Assembly (NCBI GenBank): GCA_017553625.1
Contig: JAFZKP010000017.1
Coordinates: 1-64,000, forward strand
Length of the DNA stretch: 64,000 bases
Direction of reading: 5' to 3'
Source: Bacteroidales bacterium
GTDB taxonomy: Bacteria; Bacteroidota; Bacteroidia; Bacteroidales; F082
In this document: positions 33,303 through 42,514 of the stretch, piece by piece
How positions within the stretch are numbered: the stretch's first letter is position 1
How the letters are laid out: the number at the start of each line of letters is the position of its first letter
The notes under the pieces: model-generated
What the model was told of the DNA's origin: nothing
Seen by the model: the letters and a program-made list of their open reading frames with translations, nothing else
The model's database searches: none
Position numbers and translations under genes: made by a program

Positions 33303-35060
33303 TCAAAATACGAATGAGAACATGAGATAGAACGGACGACCAATACTTGCCTTATAATCCTTATATTTACTAACATCAGTAATTCTCAAACTTGTTCCAA
33401 GTGTAAGTTTCATGAATTTGTAAGCCACTCCACCTTTTAAATTCCAGTAGAACCATGTAGATTTGTATATGTCAGATGTCGTATATGATTCACCATAACC
33501 ATAATGTGTATTATAAATATCTTCCTTTATGGTATAATCAACGCAATAATCTAACGCAGGTCCTGTGGCTGCAAAAACTGCAAAAGAGCTTGGCATCTCA
33601 TAACGGTACTGGAATTTTACAGGTGACACATAAATATTTAAACTGGTAGCTTTAGCGGTATAAGTATAATAACCATCTGTCTCTTTGTAACTGCCAGAAT
33701 AATAAGCAAATCCCAAGTCAGCAAATTCTATTCCCAAACCATATTTGAATGTCATGTCCCAAGATACGCCCAAATACAAGCCTTTTGTCGTTGCGTCTTT
33801 TTCAAGAGAAAGAGAGTATTTATCTGTCTGCCCATGACCTGTTCTTTCCACATTCATGGTTGTAAGGCCGAGATTAATGTTGAAGTGGGTCTTGCTTTTT
33901 GTTTTGACTGGAGGTAATGGCTTGGGAGTCTCAACTATAGGTTGTTCGTCGCAATTCAAAACCCAGCGAACTTTTCCGTATTGAGATTCACCAACATACA
34001 TATTTATGGTTTCCCAACGCTCAGTTAATTTTTTTGCAATGTCAGCAAAATATCTTTCGACATCTTCAAATTTATCAGCAAATATAAAATGTTCCGAGTC
34101 AGGAGTCGTTTGTATTAACACATCTTTAAAGAAATCTTTATCTTCCTGAGTAAAATCTTCCGAACCAGTAAACCCTATTTCAAAATTTTCTACTGGAATA
34201 CCCTTAATATATTTGCGTGAAGATCCTTTTAATTGTTTGCTTATATATGCAAGATATTCATTCTTTTTACCTCTGTGCATTGAAACTGATATATCATCGT
34301 TAATAGAAGCATTATCAAGACCATCTGTAAATGTAATCATACAAGTTCCATTAAAATTATCTTCTGGAAAATCCTTTAAATTAACATAGTCTTCCATCAT
34401 ATTCATGGCTTTATCCATGGCGAAATACAATGCTGTTTCTTTTCCTTTATTTGAGTTACGTATAAAATTCACGAAACGATCTTTGTTGCTTTTGTCAAGC
34501 GGAGTAATTGGGAAAATTTGGTTTTTTGCCAAATCCATACCTGAAAATGCAATAATTCCAATATGGACATTGCCGTTTGACACATTGCTAATTGAATTAA
34601 TAAAATTGATGGCACTTGATTGTAATCGTGGAATATTATCTTTCATTGAAAAGCTATAATCCAAAACAAGCATCATGACCATGTCTTTTTTTGAAAAACC
34701 TGTAGATTCTCCTTTGCATGCCTCCACATCGGTTTTCCATTTGTAATTGTCTTCGTCCCAATATTGGAAGTAAAAACCATTTTTCCACTTGTTAAGACAG
34801 TCAGTTGTCGCCTTATCAAATCTAAACTCCACCATTGTCGCTGGAACTCCATCACATATAATATTCTCTTTTGTTCCATAAAGAGTATATGATAGATTTG
34901 TCATACCGTCAAGATAAATTCCTTGTGTATGAACATCTTTCAAGGTGTATTTTCCATCTCCATGTCTTTCATAGAAACCTTCTATCCAGTATTCTTGTGC
35001 TTTGGTCATGAGTGAGACCATCAGAAACATTGTTGCTAATAATAAAAATCTTTTCTTCAT
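33303..35060 (-). CDS. VWA-domain outer-membrane protein
   Basis: 585 residues; start at 35060 gives a signal peptide (MKKRFLLLATMFLMVSLMTKAQ). A von Willebrand A domain spans about residues 125-330 with the MIDAS motif D134-Y-S-F-S and ITFTDGLDNAS. After a Pro-rich linker (ETPKPLPPVKTK) the last ~200 residues alternate in a beta-barrel pattern and end in aromatic FYLMFSFVF, as outer-membrane barrels do. Probably a surface adhesin or envelope-sensing protein. Transcribed behind structured leader RNA B; own terminator downstream. Confidence 0.75.
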   Translation of the reverse strand: MKKRFLLLATMFLMVSLMTKAQEYWIEGFYERHGDGKYTLKDVHTQGIYLDGMTNLSYTLYGTKENIICDGVPATMVEFRFDKATTDCLNKWKNGFYFQYWDEDNYKWKTDVEACKGESTGFSKKDMVMMLVLDYSFSMKDNIPRLQSSAINFINSISNVSNGNVHIGIIAFSGMDLAKNQIFPITPLDKSNKDRFVNFIRNSNKGKETALYFAMDKAMNMMEDYVNLKDFPEDNFNGTCMITFTDGLDNASINDDISVSMHRGKKNEYLAYISKQLKGSSRKYIKGIPVENFEIGFTGSEDFTQEDKDFFKDVLIQTTPDSEHFIFADKFEDVERYFADIAKKLTERWETINMYVGESQYGKVRWVLNCDEQPIVETPKPLPPVKTKSKTHFNINLGLTTMNVERTGHGQTDKYSLSLEKDATTKGLYLGVSWDMTFKYGLGIEFADLGFAYYSGSYKETDGYYTYTAKATSLNIYVSPVKFQYRYEMPSSFAVFAATGPALDYCVDYTIKEDIYNTHYGYGESYTTSDIYKSTWFYWNLKGGVAYKFMKLTLGTSLRITDVSKYKDYKASIGRPFYLMFSFVF

Positions 35061-35107
35061 AGTTGTTAATTTTACGATTAATACTTTAAGCACCCCAAAA
35101 ACCAACC

Positions 35108-35354
35108 GCACACAAAAAAAGCGTGGTGCTCTTTCGCTTCATCTGAATTTCTGAGGAATCTGGACTACCTATCAAGTCAAATTAATCGAACAAAGCCCAC
35201 GCTAAAAAAGCGTGAGCGCCATCGGCCTTATTCTTGACTTGATATTCTCGAAAATGTCCAGTTTTCAGAAATTCAAGATTTAGCTTCTAACGCTTTTCCC
35301 ATTATGTCTTTAAAGTGTGCGCAAACAAGTTGCGTTTTATATCATAGGCAAATA
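35108..35354 (-). ncRNA. Structured leader RNA, copy B (family not recognised)
   Basis: Fills most of the 399-bp gap before the VWA gene. Read on the minus strand: 5' hairpin CGCAA-CTTG-TTTGCG, then nested helices TCAGAAATTC-type outer stem (35265-35274 with 35145-35154), GTCCAG-type (35256-35261 with 35160-35165), TTGACTTGAT-type (35234-35243 with 35171-35180) and an apical GCTCACGCT/AGCGTGGGC hairpin (35195-35217). It ends with CCACGCTTTTTTTGTGTGC (35126-35108), identical to copy A. AGCGTGG of the apical hairpin can also pair with CCACGCT before the T run. Confidence 0.75.
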
Positions 35355-35384
35355 TTTTTGTTACTATTCCGTGAATTAGTTTTG

Positions 35385-35416
35385 CAAAATTACATATTTT
35401 TTAATACAAAAACAAA
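35385..35416 (-). promoter_or_regulatory. Promoter for leader RNA B and the VWA gene
   Basis: On the minus strand TTTG (35416-35413), 20 bases, TAATTTTG (35392-35385): full consensus match. Confidence 0.8.
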
Positions 35417-35434
35417 TTTTTCCGGAAAAAATCT

Positions 35435-35442
35435 TATCTTTG
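35435..35442 (+). promoter_or_regulatory. -7 element for the ABC permease gene
   Basis: TATCTTTG matches TAnnTTTG; no clear -33 TTTG at 19-21 bases upstream. The ATG follows 17 bases later. Confidence 0.45.
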
Positions 35443-35459
35443 CCTGATTTTATGACAAA

Positions 35460-36551
35460 ATGAAAAACAACGATTTCCTCTCCCCTTCGCAAATTGCATG
35501 GCGACGCTACAAAAAAAACATCGCCGGAATGATTTCGTTGGTTTTCATCATCTTATGCGCGATGATGGCGGTCTTTGCCTACTTCATAATTCCGGACAAT
35601 ACACCCGACGCCAACACCCAGATTCTCGAAATCAGCACTCAAAAACCCGGATTCAAAGTCGATATCCTGCTCGTCAACAAGCCTACAAATGTTAAGAAAG
35701 TCGGATTTTGGCACAAGCTGATGAACGGACAGCCCTCGCCTTATCGCCAAATCCCGTTCGACTCCTTGAAAATAGAAGAGAAGACGACCACCGTTTACAT
35801 TTTCAACCCAGAGCATTCCGGCGCAGTCCAGGAAGAGGTCATTGACAACACGCTTCTGCCTGAAAACCCTGTCATCCACCGCAAATATCGTCTCGGCACC
35901 GACCAGTTCGGGCGCGACTTCCTGAGCCGCCTCGTCCTCGGCACCAGAATCAGCTTCAGCGTCGGCTTCATAGCCGTGCTCCTCTCTGTGGTCATAGGTC
36001 TCTTCATAGGAGGACTCGGCGGCTTCTTCCGCGGTCGCGTCGACGATGTCACAATGTGGCTCATCAACGTGGTATGGTCGCTGCCCACATTGCTGATTGT
36101 CATAGCCATAACGTTCGCCCTCGGCAAAGGCGTCGTCCAAGTCTTCATCGCCGTCGGCCTCACCATGTGGGTCGAGGTGGCGCGCGTCACAAGAGGACAG
36201 ATCCTCTCCATCCGCGAGACGACTTTCGTGGAAGCAGGTCGCGCCCTCGGCTTCAAAAACGCGAGAATCATAATCAGGCATATCATCCCTAACATCCTCA
36301 ACCCCATCATCGTCATCTCGGCGGCAAACTTCGCCACGGCGATACTCCTTGAAGCCGGCTTGAGCTTCCTCGGAATCGGAGTGCAGCCGCCCATGCCGTC
36401 GTGGGGCTCCATGATAAAGGAAAACTACGCCTACATCATCCTCGACAACGCCTACCTCGCCATCCTCCCTGGCATCGCCATCATGCTGCTCGTGCTCGCT
36501 TTCATGCTCATGGGCAACGCCCTCCGCGAGGCTCTCAACGTCAAAAAATAA
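35460..36551 (+). CDS. ABC transporter permease, DppC/OppC type
   Basis: 363 residues. First membrane helix at ~20-42, then an enlarged ~100-residue extracytoplasmic segment, then YRLGTDQFGRDFLSRLVLGTRIS and five further helices with the EAA loop EAGRALGFKNARIIIRHIIPN that contacts the ATPase. It should import peptides or similar solutes with a DppB-like partner and ATPases, none of which are adjacent; standing alone is common in Bacteroidota. No defects seen. Confidence 0.88.
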   Translation: MKNNDFLSPSQIAWRRYKKNIAGMISLVFIILCAMMAVFAYFIIPDNTPDANTQILEISTQKPGFKVDILLVNKPTNVKKVGFWHKLMNGQPSPYRQIPFDSLKIEEKTTTVYIFNPEHSGAVQEEVIDNTLLPENPVIHRKYRLGTDQFGRDFLSRLVLGTRISFSVGFIAVLLSVVIGLFIGGLGGFFRGRVDDVTMWLINVVWSLPTLLIVIAITFALGKGVVQVFIAVGLTMWVEVARVTRGQILSIRETTFVEAGRALGFKNARIIIRHIIPNILNPIIVISAANFATAILLEAGLSFLGIGVQPPMPSWGSMIKENYAYIILDNAYLAILPGIAIMLLVLAFMLMGNALREALNVKK

Positions 36552-36600
36552 GCGTTTTAAAAAAGTTTTTATTATTAATATAAGGTATTCAAAAATTTTG

Positions 36601-36608
36601 TATTTTTG
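36601..36608 (+). promoter_or_regulatory. -7 element of tRNA-Leu
   Basis: TATTTTTG, 18 bases before the tRNA; the -33 box is not clear. Confidence 0.5.
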
Positions 36609-36626
36609 CACCCTCAAAAAAATCAA

Positions 36627-36708
36627 GCGGATGTGGCGTAATTGGTAGCCGCGCCAGACTTAGGATCTGGTTCCGTAAGGAGTATGGGTTCGAGTCCCTT
36701 CATCCGCA
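36627..36708 (+). tRNA. tRNA-Leu (TAG)
   Basis: 82-nt class II tRNA: acceptor GCGGATG/CATCCGC, anticodon loop CTTAGGA (TAG), long variable arm TTCCGTAAGGAG and discriminator A. CCA not encoded. The trigger factor gene follows 23 bases later. Confidence 0.95.
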
Positions 36709-36731
36709 CGAAATTATATATATTATTGATA

Positions 36732-37862
36732 ATGAAGACAATACAGACAGCAAAGGGCGACCTTCTCGCCACAATCCAAATCGACATCGAAAAAGCCGAT
36801 TACGCAGAAGATGTTAAAAAAGAATTAAAGAACTATCAGCACAAAGCGGTCCTCCCAGGCTTCCGTCAGGGAAAAGTGCCGTTCGGAATGATTGAAAAGA
36901 TGTACGGTTCATCAGTGTCATTCGACCAGCTGAACAAGAAGGTCTCCGAAGCTCTCAACAACCATATCGTCGAAAACAAACTCGACATCATGGGCTACCC
37001 TCTCAACGACCCTGAGAAACAGCAGCCTATCGACCCGATGACAGACGACACAAAGAGCTTCTTCTTTGAAGTCGGTCTGAAACCGGAAATCAAAGTCAAC
37101 CTTGGCGAAATCAAGATGGAAGACTATAACATCAAGGCTTCCGACAAGGAAATCGACGCAACAATCACTCGTATCCAGGAAGGCAACAAGAAAGACGACA
37201 AACCTGCAGAGCTCAACGAAGAACTCTTCAAACTCATCTTCCCTTCAAAGGACATCAAAGACGTGGAGACATTCCGCAAGGAAGTGGCAGCTGAGATGGA
37301 ACGCCAGTATGTCGTTGAGGCTGAGAGAATGTTCTTCAACAACGCCATCGACAAACTCGTGAGCGAGGTGAAGTTCGACATGCCTGACAGCTTCCTGAAA
37401 CGCTGGGTCGTCGCCAACAGCGAAGGCAAAGTCACAGAGGAAGATGTCGAGAAGAACTACGACAACATGTACTCAAAGACCTTCAGATGGCAGCTCATCG
37501 AGGAAAGCATCGTCAAAGCCAACCCTGAACTCATCCTTAAAGAAGAAGAACTCCGCGACTTCGTCACAAAGATGTACTTCGGCAACCTCGACCTCGCAGG
37601 CATGGACGACGACATGAAGAAACGTCTCGACGGCATCGTCGACTCAGTGCTGAAAGACGAGAACCAGCGTCAGAACATCCAGAACCAGGTGGCTGACAAC
37701 AAACTCACCGCTTTCCTGAAGAAAGCCATGAAGGTGAAGGTCGTCGACACCGACTACGAAGGCTTCGTCCAGGCCGTCCTCCCAAAAGAAGAGAAGGAAA
37801 AGGCAAAGAAACCGCGCGCCAAGAAAGCCGCGAAAAAAGACGAAGAGGCTGAAACAAAATAA
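36732..37862 (+). CDS. tig: Trigger factor without PPIase domain
   Basis: 376 residues from ATG 36732 (MKTIQTAKGDLL); an upstream frame extension would read through tRNA-Leu. The ribosome-binding motif GFRQGKVP is at residues 43-50. The N-terminal domain runs to ~145; at ~150 (RIQEGNKKDDKPAELNEELF) the sequence passes straight into the C-terminal chaperone arm domain. The FKBP-like PPIase domain (~90 residues in E. coli Tig, degenerate but present in Bacteroides relatives) is missing. The C-terminus carries a Lys-rich extension (KAKKPRAKKAAKKDEE). Chaperoning of nascent chains should remain. First of three proteostasis genes, with clpP and clpX. Confidence 0.92.
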   Translation: MKTIQTAKGDLLATIQIDIEKADYAEDVKKELKNYQHKAVLPGFRQGKVPFGMIEKMYGSSVSFDQLNKKVSEALNNHIVENKLDIMGYPLNDPEKQQPIDPMTDDTKSFFFEVGLKPEIKVNLGEIKMEDYNIKASDKEIDATITRIQEGNKKDDKPAELNEELFKLIFPSKDIKDVETFRKEVAAEMERQYVVEAERMFFNNAIDKLVSEVKFDMPDSFLKRWVVANSEGKVTEEDVEKNYDNMYSKTFRWQLIEESIVKANPELILKEEELRDFVTKMYFGNLDLAGMDDDMKKRLDGIVDSVLKDENQRQNIQNQVADNKLTAFLKKAMKVKVVDTDYEGFVQAVLPKEEKEKAKKPRAKKAAKKDEEAETK

Positions 37863-37885
37863 GAAAACAAACGTTCATTGATATC

Positions 37886-37915
37886 GTAGAGACGCGCCAT
37901 GGCACGTCTCTACGT
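37886..37915. repeat. GTAGAGAC palindrome, copy 2
   Basis: CGTAGAGACGCGCCATGGCA then CGTCTCTACG, between tig and clpP. Same family as 24649-24677 and 58206-58234. Confidence 0.8.
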
Positions 37916-37949
37916 TTATCTGAAACAAAATACGTTAAAAACATACATT

Positions 37950-38624
37950 ATGAACACAAACAACGAATTCTACAAATACGCCACCAAACACAAAGGCATC
38001 AACGGTTTAGGACTTGAGAAATACGCCAACAAAATCGTCGACTACATCTCACCTACCATCATCGAGGAACGCCAGCTCAACGTGGCTCAGATGGACGTGT
38101 TCTCACGCCTCATGATGGACCGCATCATCTTCCTGGGAGACCAGATCGACGACTACGTCGCCAACATCATCCAGGCGCAGCTGCTCTTCCTCGAGTCAGC
38201 CGACCCGAAACGCGACATCCAGATTTATCTCAACTCCCCTGGCGGCTCAGTATATGCAGGTCTCGGCATCTACGACACCATGCAGTTCATCCAGCCTGAC
38301 GTGGCTACAATATGCACTGGCATGGCGGCATCAATGGCGGCAGTCCTTCTGTGCGCCGGCGCCGACGGAAAACGCTCAGCCCTAAAACACTCCCGCATAA
38401 TGATACACCAGCCAATGGGCGGAATGCAGGGACAGGCTTCAGACATTGAAATCACCGCACGTGAGATTCAGAAACTGAAAAAAGAACTCTACGAAATCAT
38501 CGCCGAACATTCAAAACAGCCTTACGACAAGGTGTGGGCGGACTCCGACCGCGACTACTGGATGACAGCGCAAGAAGCCAAGGATTACGGAATGATTGAC
38601 GAGGTTTTAATCAAGAACAAATAG
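37950..38624 (+). CDS. clpP: ATP-dependent Clp protease proteolytic subunit
   Basis: 224 residues; ATG 37950 (MNTNNEFYKYATKHKG). Serine protease: catalytic Ser in TGMAASMAAVLL, His in SRIMIHQPMGG, Asp in the DRDYWMTAQEAKDYGMID region. NSPGGSVYAGLGIYDTMQF precedes them. Works with ClpX, encoded 162 bases downstream. The stop codon TAG abuts a dispersed palindrome. Confidence 0.97.
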   Translation: MNTNNEFYKYATKHKGINGLGLEKYANKIVDYISPTIIEERQLNVAQMDVFSRLMMDRIIFLGDQIDDYVANIIQAQLLFLESADPKRDIQIYLNSPGGSVYAGLGIYDTMQFIQPDVATICTGMAASMAAVLLCAGADGKRSALKHSRIMIHQPMGGMQGQASDIEITAREIQKLKKELYEIIAEHSKQPYDKVWADSDRDYWMTAQEAKDYGMIDEVLIKNK

Positions 38625-38770
38625 ATTCCTCGCCGCTTCGCGGCTCGGAATGACAATTAAGACGTTTACGATATAGCGCGGCTTTGACGGAACCTGCTAA
38701 TTCGCGATAACCTAAATGCCGCGCTAAAAATCTATAAAAAGGCATGTCATTCCGAACATAGTGAGGAAAC
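38624..38770. repeat. Nested palindromes between clpP and clpX
   Basis: Outer arms GATTCCTC...CGGAATGAC (38625-38654) and GTCATTCCG...GAGGAAAC (38746-38770), inner arms TAGCGCGGC (38674-38682) and GCCGCGCTA (38718-38726), enclosing ~35 bases. The outer arms belong to the GTCATTCCGAGCG family of 30021 and 31981. The layout is that of a small non-coding mobile element (MITE-like). Confidence 0.7.
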
Positions 38771-38786
38771 TAATAAATAAAACATC

Positions 38787-40010
38787 ATGTCGAAAAAACA
38801 AGAAAACAACTGCTCTTTCTGCGGACGTCCTGAAAGTCAGGTCAATCTGTTAATCTCAGGCATCAACGGCTTCATCTGCGATGAATGCGTGAGCCGCGCC
38901 CATCAGCTGTTAAACGAAGAGATGGCACACCGCAGCAAATCGCAAGTTCCAGACTTCAAGCTTCTCAAACCTTTGGAAATCAAGAATTTCCTCGACCAGT
39001 ACGTCATCGGGCAGGAAGCCGCGAAACGTGTGCTGTCAGTGGCGGTCTACAACCACTACAAACGTCTCAACCAGAAAGAGACGAGCGATGAAGTCGAAAT
39101 CGAGAAGTCAAACATCGTCCTCGTGGGCGAGACCGGAACCGGCAAGACATTGTTAGCCAAGACGATAGCGCGCATGCTCAACGTGCCGTTCGCCATCGCC
39201 GACGCCACAGTGCTAACCGAAGCCGGTTATGTGGGAGAAGACGTCGAGAACATCCTCGTGAAGCTGCTTCAGGCGGCAGACTACGACGTGGCGGCGGCGG
39301 AAAAAGGCATCGTTTTCATTGACGAGATCGACAAGATAGCGCGCAAGGGCGACAACCCGAGCATCACCCGCGACGTGTCGGGCGAAGGCGTGCAACAGGC
39401 GATGCTCAAACTCCTCGAAGGCACAGTGGTCAACGTGCCACCACAAGGCGGACGCAAGCACCCTGAGCAGAAGATGATTCAGATCAACACCAAGGACATC
39501 CTGTTCATAGCAGGCGGTGCCTTCGACGGCATCGACAAAATCATCGCCAACCGCGTGGGAACCAACGCCATAGGATACGGCTCCGAGATTAAGAAGGAAA
39601 TCGACCGCGACAACCTGCTGCAGTATATCGCACCGTCAGACTTGAAGAAGTTCGGTCTCATACCCGAAATCATCGGACGTTTCCCGATTCTAACCTACCT
39701 CAACCCTCTTGACCGCGACACGTTGAAACGAATCCTCACCGAACCGAAAAACGCCATCACGAAGCAGTTCACAAAACTGTTCGGCATGGACGACATATCA
39801 TTGGTCATCAAAGACGAAGTGCTTGATTTCATCGTCGACAAAAGCATAGAGTTCAAACTCGGCGCCCGCGGACTGCGCTCCATCCTGGAAGCTATCCTGA
39901 ACGACGACATGTTCGAAATGCCTTCCAGCGACGCCAAACAACTCGTCGTGGATTTAAAATACGCAAAAGAAAAGTTTGAAAAATCGAAAATAAACGAACT
40001 AAACGTTTAA
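38787..40010 (+). CDS. clpX: ClpX unfoldase
   Basis: 407 residues. Zinc-binding domain with two Cys pairs (CSFCGRP and CDEC), Walker [14 protein letters not shown], Walker [12 protein letters not shown], sensor 1 region and [11 protein letters not shown] (sensor 2). The ClpP-contacting IGF-like loop would be in the RNPSITRD-adjacent region. Complete; partner of ClpP upstream. Confidence 0.97.
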   Translation: MSKKQENNCSFCGRPESQVNLLISGINGFICDECVSRAHQLLNEEMAHRSKSQVPDFKLLKPLEIKNFLDQYVIGQEAAKRVLSVAVYNHYKRLNQKETSDEVEIEKSNIVLVGETGTGKTLLAKTIARMLNVPFAIADATVLTEAGYVGEDVENILVKLLQAADYDVAAAEKGIVFIDEIDKIARKGDNPSITRDVSGEGVQQAMLKLLEGTVVNVPPQGGRKHPEQKMIQINTKDILFIAGGAFDGIDKIIANRVGTNAIGYGSEIKKEIDRDNLLQYIAPSDLKKFGLIPEIIGRFPILTYLNPLDRDTLKRILTEPKNAITKQFTKLFGMDDISLVIKDEVLDFIVDKSIEFKLGARGLRSILEAILNDDMFEMPSSDAKQLVVDLKYAKEKFEKSKINELNV

Positions 40011-40126
40011 TGTGTGCCCTTCGGGCTAATGTAATGCTCCCTGTGGTCGCAATGTGCAGCTTTAGGGCTGAATATGTCGGCTTCCAGCCGATGGGCGCAG
40101 CCCCACACTCCGCGCAGCGGCACATT
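40011..40126. repeat. AATGTGC-type intergenic palindrome cluster, copy 1
   Basis: Short hairpins such as GCCCTTCGGGC, CAGCTTTAGGGCTG, CGGCTTCCAGCCG, bounded by AATGTGC and GCACATT. Lies between the convergent clpX and sugar transferase genes, partly running into the latter's stop. Confidence 0.55.
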
Positions 40127-41552
40127 ATTTCCCTCGTCCCTGTATCACAATCAACGCTGTGTAAATCAAAATCTTGATATCGACAGCGAGGTTCATGTTC
40201 TCAATGTAAAGGATATCGTATTTAAGGCGCTCCACCATCTCGTCGACGGTCGACGCATAGCCGAATTTCACCTCACCCCAACTCGTGATGCCGGGTTTGA
40301 TTCTGAGAAGCAGCCTGTAATGCGGTGCCTTCTGCACAATCTGGTCGATATAATACTGACGCTCTGGACGATAGCCGACAATAGACATCTTTCCGCCAAG
40401 CACCGTGAAGAACTGCGGAATCTCATCAAGACGCACCTTCCTCATGAACTTGCCCCATTTCGTGATTCGCGGGTCGTCGTCTTTCGACAGCTGCGGTCCC
40501 ATATCCTCCGCGTTGACATACATGCTCCTGAATTTCAACATCTTAAATGGAATTCCATGCTGCCCGATACGTTCCTGCTTGTAGAAAATCGGTCCAGGCG
40601 AAGAACGTTTCACCATTATCGCCGTGAAGATGTATACCGGTGACAACAATATTATTACGAGTACGGACACGATTATGTCGAACATCCTTTTCGCCACCTG
40701 CTGCCATACAGGCATAGGCTCCGGCGTGACCTGAATGAGCGAGGCGTGCCAGATACCTTCCTGCTTGACGGCGCCGAACACGAACTCATGCATCAACGGG
40801 ATGATTTTCACCACCACGTCGGTGCTCTCAAGCATAACCAGAATCCTGTCGATAGTCTCAGTCTCCGAACGCTCAATGGCAATGATGACCTCTTTAATAT
40901 CATGCTCTTTTATGACATTCACCACGTCTTTGTAGTTGCCGAGATGCGGGATATACTTCTCCACTTTATAAACATCATAATTGAAGACATTAACAAAACC
41001 AACGATTATGCTTCCAGATGAGAATTTCTGTCCTGAAATCTCTTTGTAAATGGAGCATGCATTGCCGTTGCTGCCTATAATCAACGTGTTAAAGCCGATT
41101 TTGCCGTTGTGTATCTTCTTGGCGGTGGAGGTCGTTATGACAAGTCTGCCCAGATAGGTAATCGTAAACTGAAGGATGAAAAGTATCGCGAACAAGGTGT
41201 AATAGGTCTTGTAATTCACAATGACATCATCCAGAATAATGGCGAAAAACAGGACAATAGTTCCGATAAGCGTCGTCAGAATCGTCTGCCCAAGCTCCCT
41301 GACACGCGACTTGAAATAAACATTGCTGTAAGCCCCCGACATCATGTAGAGGAAAAGCCAGCAAAATGGAATGACAACTATCCCAATCCAGAAATATTTG
41401 TCATCGGCGACAACACTGAAATCCTCAAAGATATCTACAGCCTCTATCTTTTTGCGGTAGCAAAAAAAGATGAACCAGGTCACAACAGATGCGATCCAGT
41501 CCCAAAGGACATATCTAAAAATCTGCCTGCGCTTATTGATTTTCTTAGTCAA
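40125..41552 (-). CDS. Polyprenyl glycosylphosphotransferase (WbaP/WcaJ-like)
   Basis: 475 residues. Four N-terminal membrane helices, a CoA-binding-like middle domain (NTLIIGSNGNACSIYKEI), a fifth helix at ~285-305 and the bacterial sugar-transferase domain: KRSSPGPIFYKQERIGQHG, FKMLKFRSMYVNAE, KVRLDEIPQF, MSIVGYRPE, KPGITSWGEV. It moves a sugar-1-phosphate from a nucleotide sugar onto undecaprenyl phosphate, starting a capsule, exopolysaccharide or O-antigen unit. Start overlaps the preceding lipoprotein gene by 8 bases. Confidence 0.92.
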   Translation of the reverse strand: MTKKINKRRQIFRYVLWDWIASVVTWFIFFCYRKKIEAVDIFEDFSVVADDKYFWIGIVVIPFCWLFLYMMSGAYSNVYFKSRVRELGQTILTTLIGTIVLFFAIILDDVIVNYKTYYTLFAILFILQFTITYLGRLVITTSTAKKIHNGKIGFNTLIIGSNGNACSIYKEISGQKFSSGSIIVGFVNVFNYDVYKVEKYIPHLGNYKDVVNVIKEHDIKEVIIAIERSETETIDRILVMLESTDVVVKIIPLMHEFVFGAVKQEGIWHASLIQVTPEPMPVWQQVAKRMFDIIVSVLVIILLSPVYIFTAIMVKRSSPGPIFYKQERIGQHGIPFKMLKFRSMYVNAEDMGPQLSKDDDPRITKWGKFMRKVRLDEIPQFFTVLGGKMSIVGYRPERQYYIDQIVQKAPHYRLLLRIKPGITSWGEVKFGYASTVDEMVERLKYDILYIENMNLAVDIKILIYTALIVIQGRGK

Positions 41553-42471
41553 GATAAATAAGTTTTATATTGTCAAAATAAAAGTCAGCCGTTTCGTCAC
41601 CATCAACAGCTCCGCTAAAATAAAACTTCAAATATGAAGCGTTGTAATTCTCAGTCACAGTAGGGCTGAAGTTAACATAAGCCTTTTTCCAAGTGTCTGT
41701 CTTCTTCAGATAAATGAGTTCCTTGTCCATGATTCCATCCTGAGGTGTTCTGATAAACATCCCAATCATGAAATTTTCGGTGCACTTGTAATCCAACTCA
41801 AGAAGGACATAGTTACCGAGAGTCGGCAGCCCGACAAGCCTGTCGCTTGCCACGCAGAAACGTTTCAAGCTGTCGCCGACATGAATGTGTCCTGAACGGT
41901 AATGATTCAAAGTGTCGTTAGGATCCACCCATGCGTTTGGGTTGTTCCTGTGACTAATCTGAACCAAATCGGCATACGTTGAATCAAGTTTGTAAAGCCT
42001 GATATTGTTGACTTCCTCAAAATCCTCCATCATCTTGAATCGCACCAAAGTGCTATCAACACTGTAATACTTTGTAAACGGATTTATTGTCTCAATCACA
42101 CCTGGCGTGAAAGAACGATGATAAACACACGGCTTGTAAAAAGGATATTGGATTCTCGTGGAAGAAATGCCGTTCAGCTTGACTCCAGGATAAACCTGCA
42201 TGGTGTGATTGCCTTGCTTGAGAACCGGAATCATCGCATAAACGCCGTCGTCGTGAGATTTCATCTCGAAGCAGCCCAACAAGCTTCCGTCGATATAAAT
42301 CCAGGCGTCGGTGATGGCATGTGTCGCCGCCCCCTCATATTGGTAATCAGTGGTAAAAGTCCAGGGATTTATCTTGATGTAGGCTGGTATCTCCTGACTT
42401 CCCTTGAATTTGTTGCAAGAGAACAGACTCAAAACGATACCGAGAAATAACAAATAGCGAAGACCTCTCAT
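41545..42471 (-). CDS. Lipoprotein of unknown function
   Basis: 308 residues; lipobox LFSC near residue 19 (MRGLRYLLFLGIVLSLFSC). Beta-rich, with FDNIKLIYLD at the end, reminiscent of carbohydrate-binding jelly-roll folds (ADFYFDNIKL), and an N-terminal segment (DAWIYIDGSLLGCFEM) seen in uncharacterised Bacteroidales envelope proteins. Coupled by an 8-base overlap to the glycosylphosphotransferase, so possibly linked to polysaccharide export or display. Confidence 0.7.
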   Translation of the reverse strand: MRGLRYLLFLGIVLSLFSCNKFKGSQEIPAYIKINPWTFTTDYQYEGAATHAITDAWIYIDGSLLGCFEMKSHDDGVYAMIPVLKQGNHTMQVYPGVKLNGISSTRIQYPFYKPCVYHRSFTPGVIETINPFTKYYSVDSTLVRFKMMEDFEEVNNIRLYKLDSTYADLVQISHRNNPNAWVDPNDTLNHYRSGHIHVGDSLKRFCVASDRLVGLPTLGNYVLLELDYKCTENFMIGMFIRTPQDGIMDKELIYLKKTDTWKKAYVNFSPTVTENYNASYLKFYFSGAVDGDETADFYFDNIKLIYLD

Positions 42472-42514
42472 AAGCCCTTTTTTGTTTCAACGTTTGTTTT
42501 TAATTTTTATTGTG

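Noticed and set aside
35057..35137. Possible short leader peptide (MKRKSTTLFLCAVGFWGA) in leader B
   Set aside because: The matching region of leader A is shifted by one base relative to its ATG, so the peptide is not conserved while the nucleotides are.
35553..36626. 357-codon open frame on the minus strand
   Set aside because: Antisense to the ABC permease; extremely acidic/His-rich, as expected from reverse reading of a hydrophobic gene.
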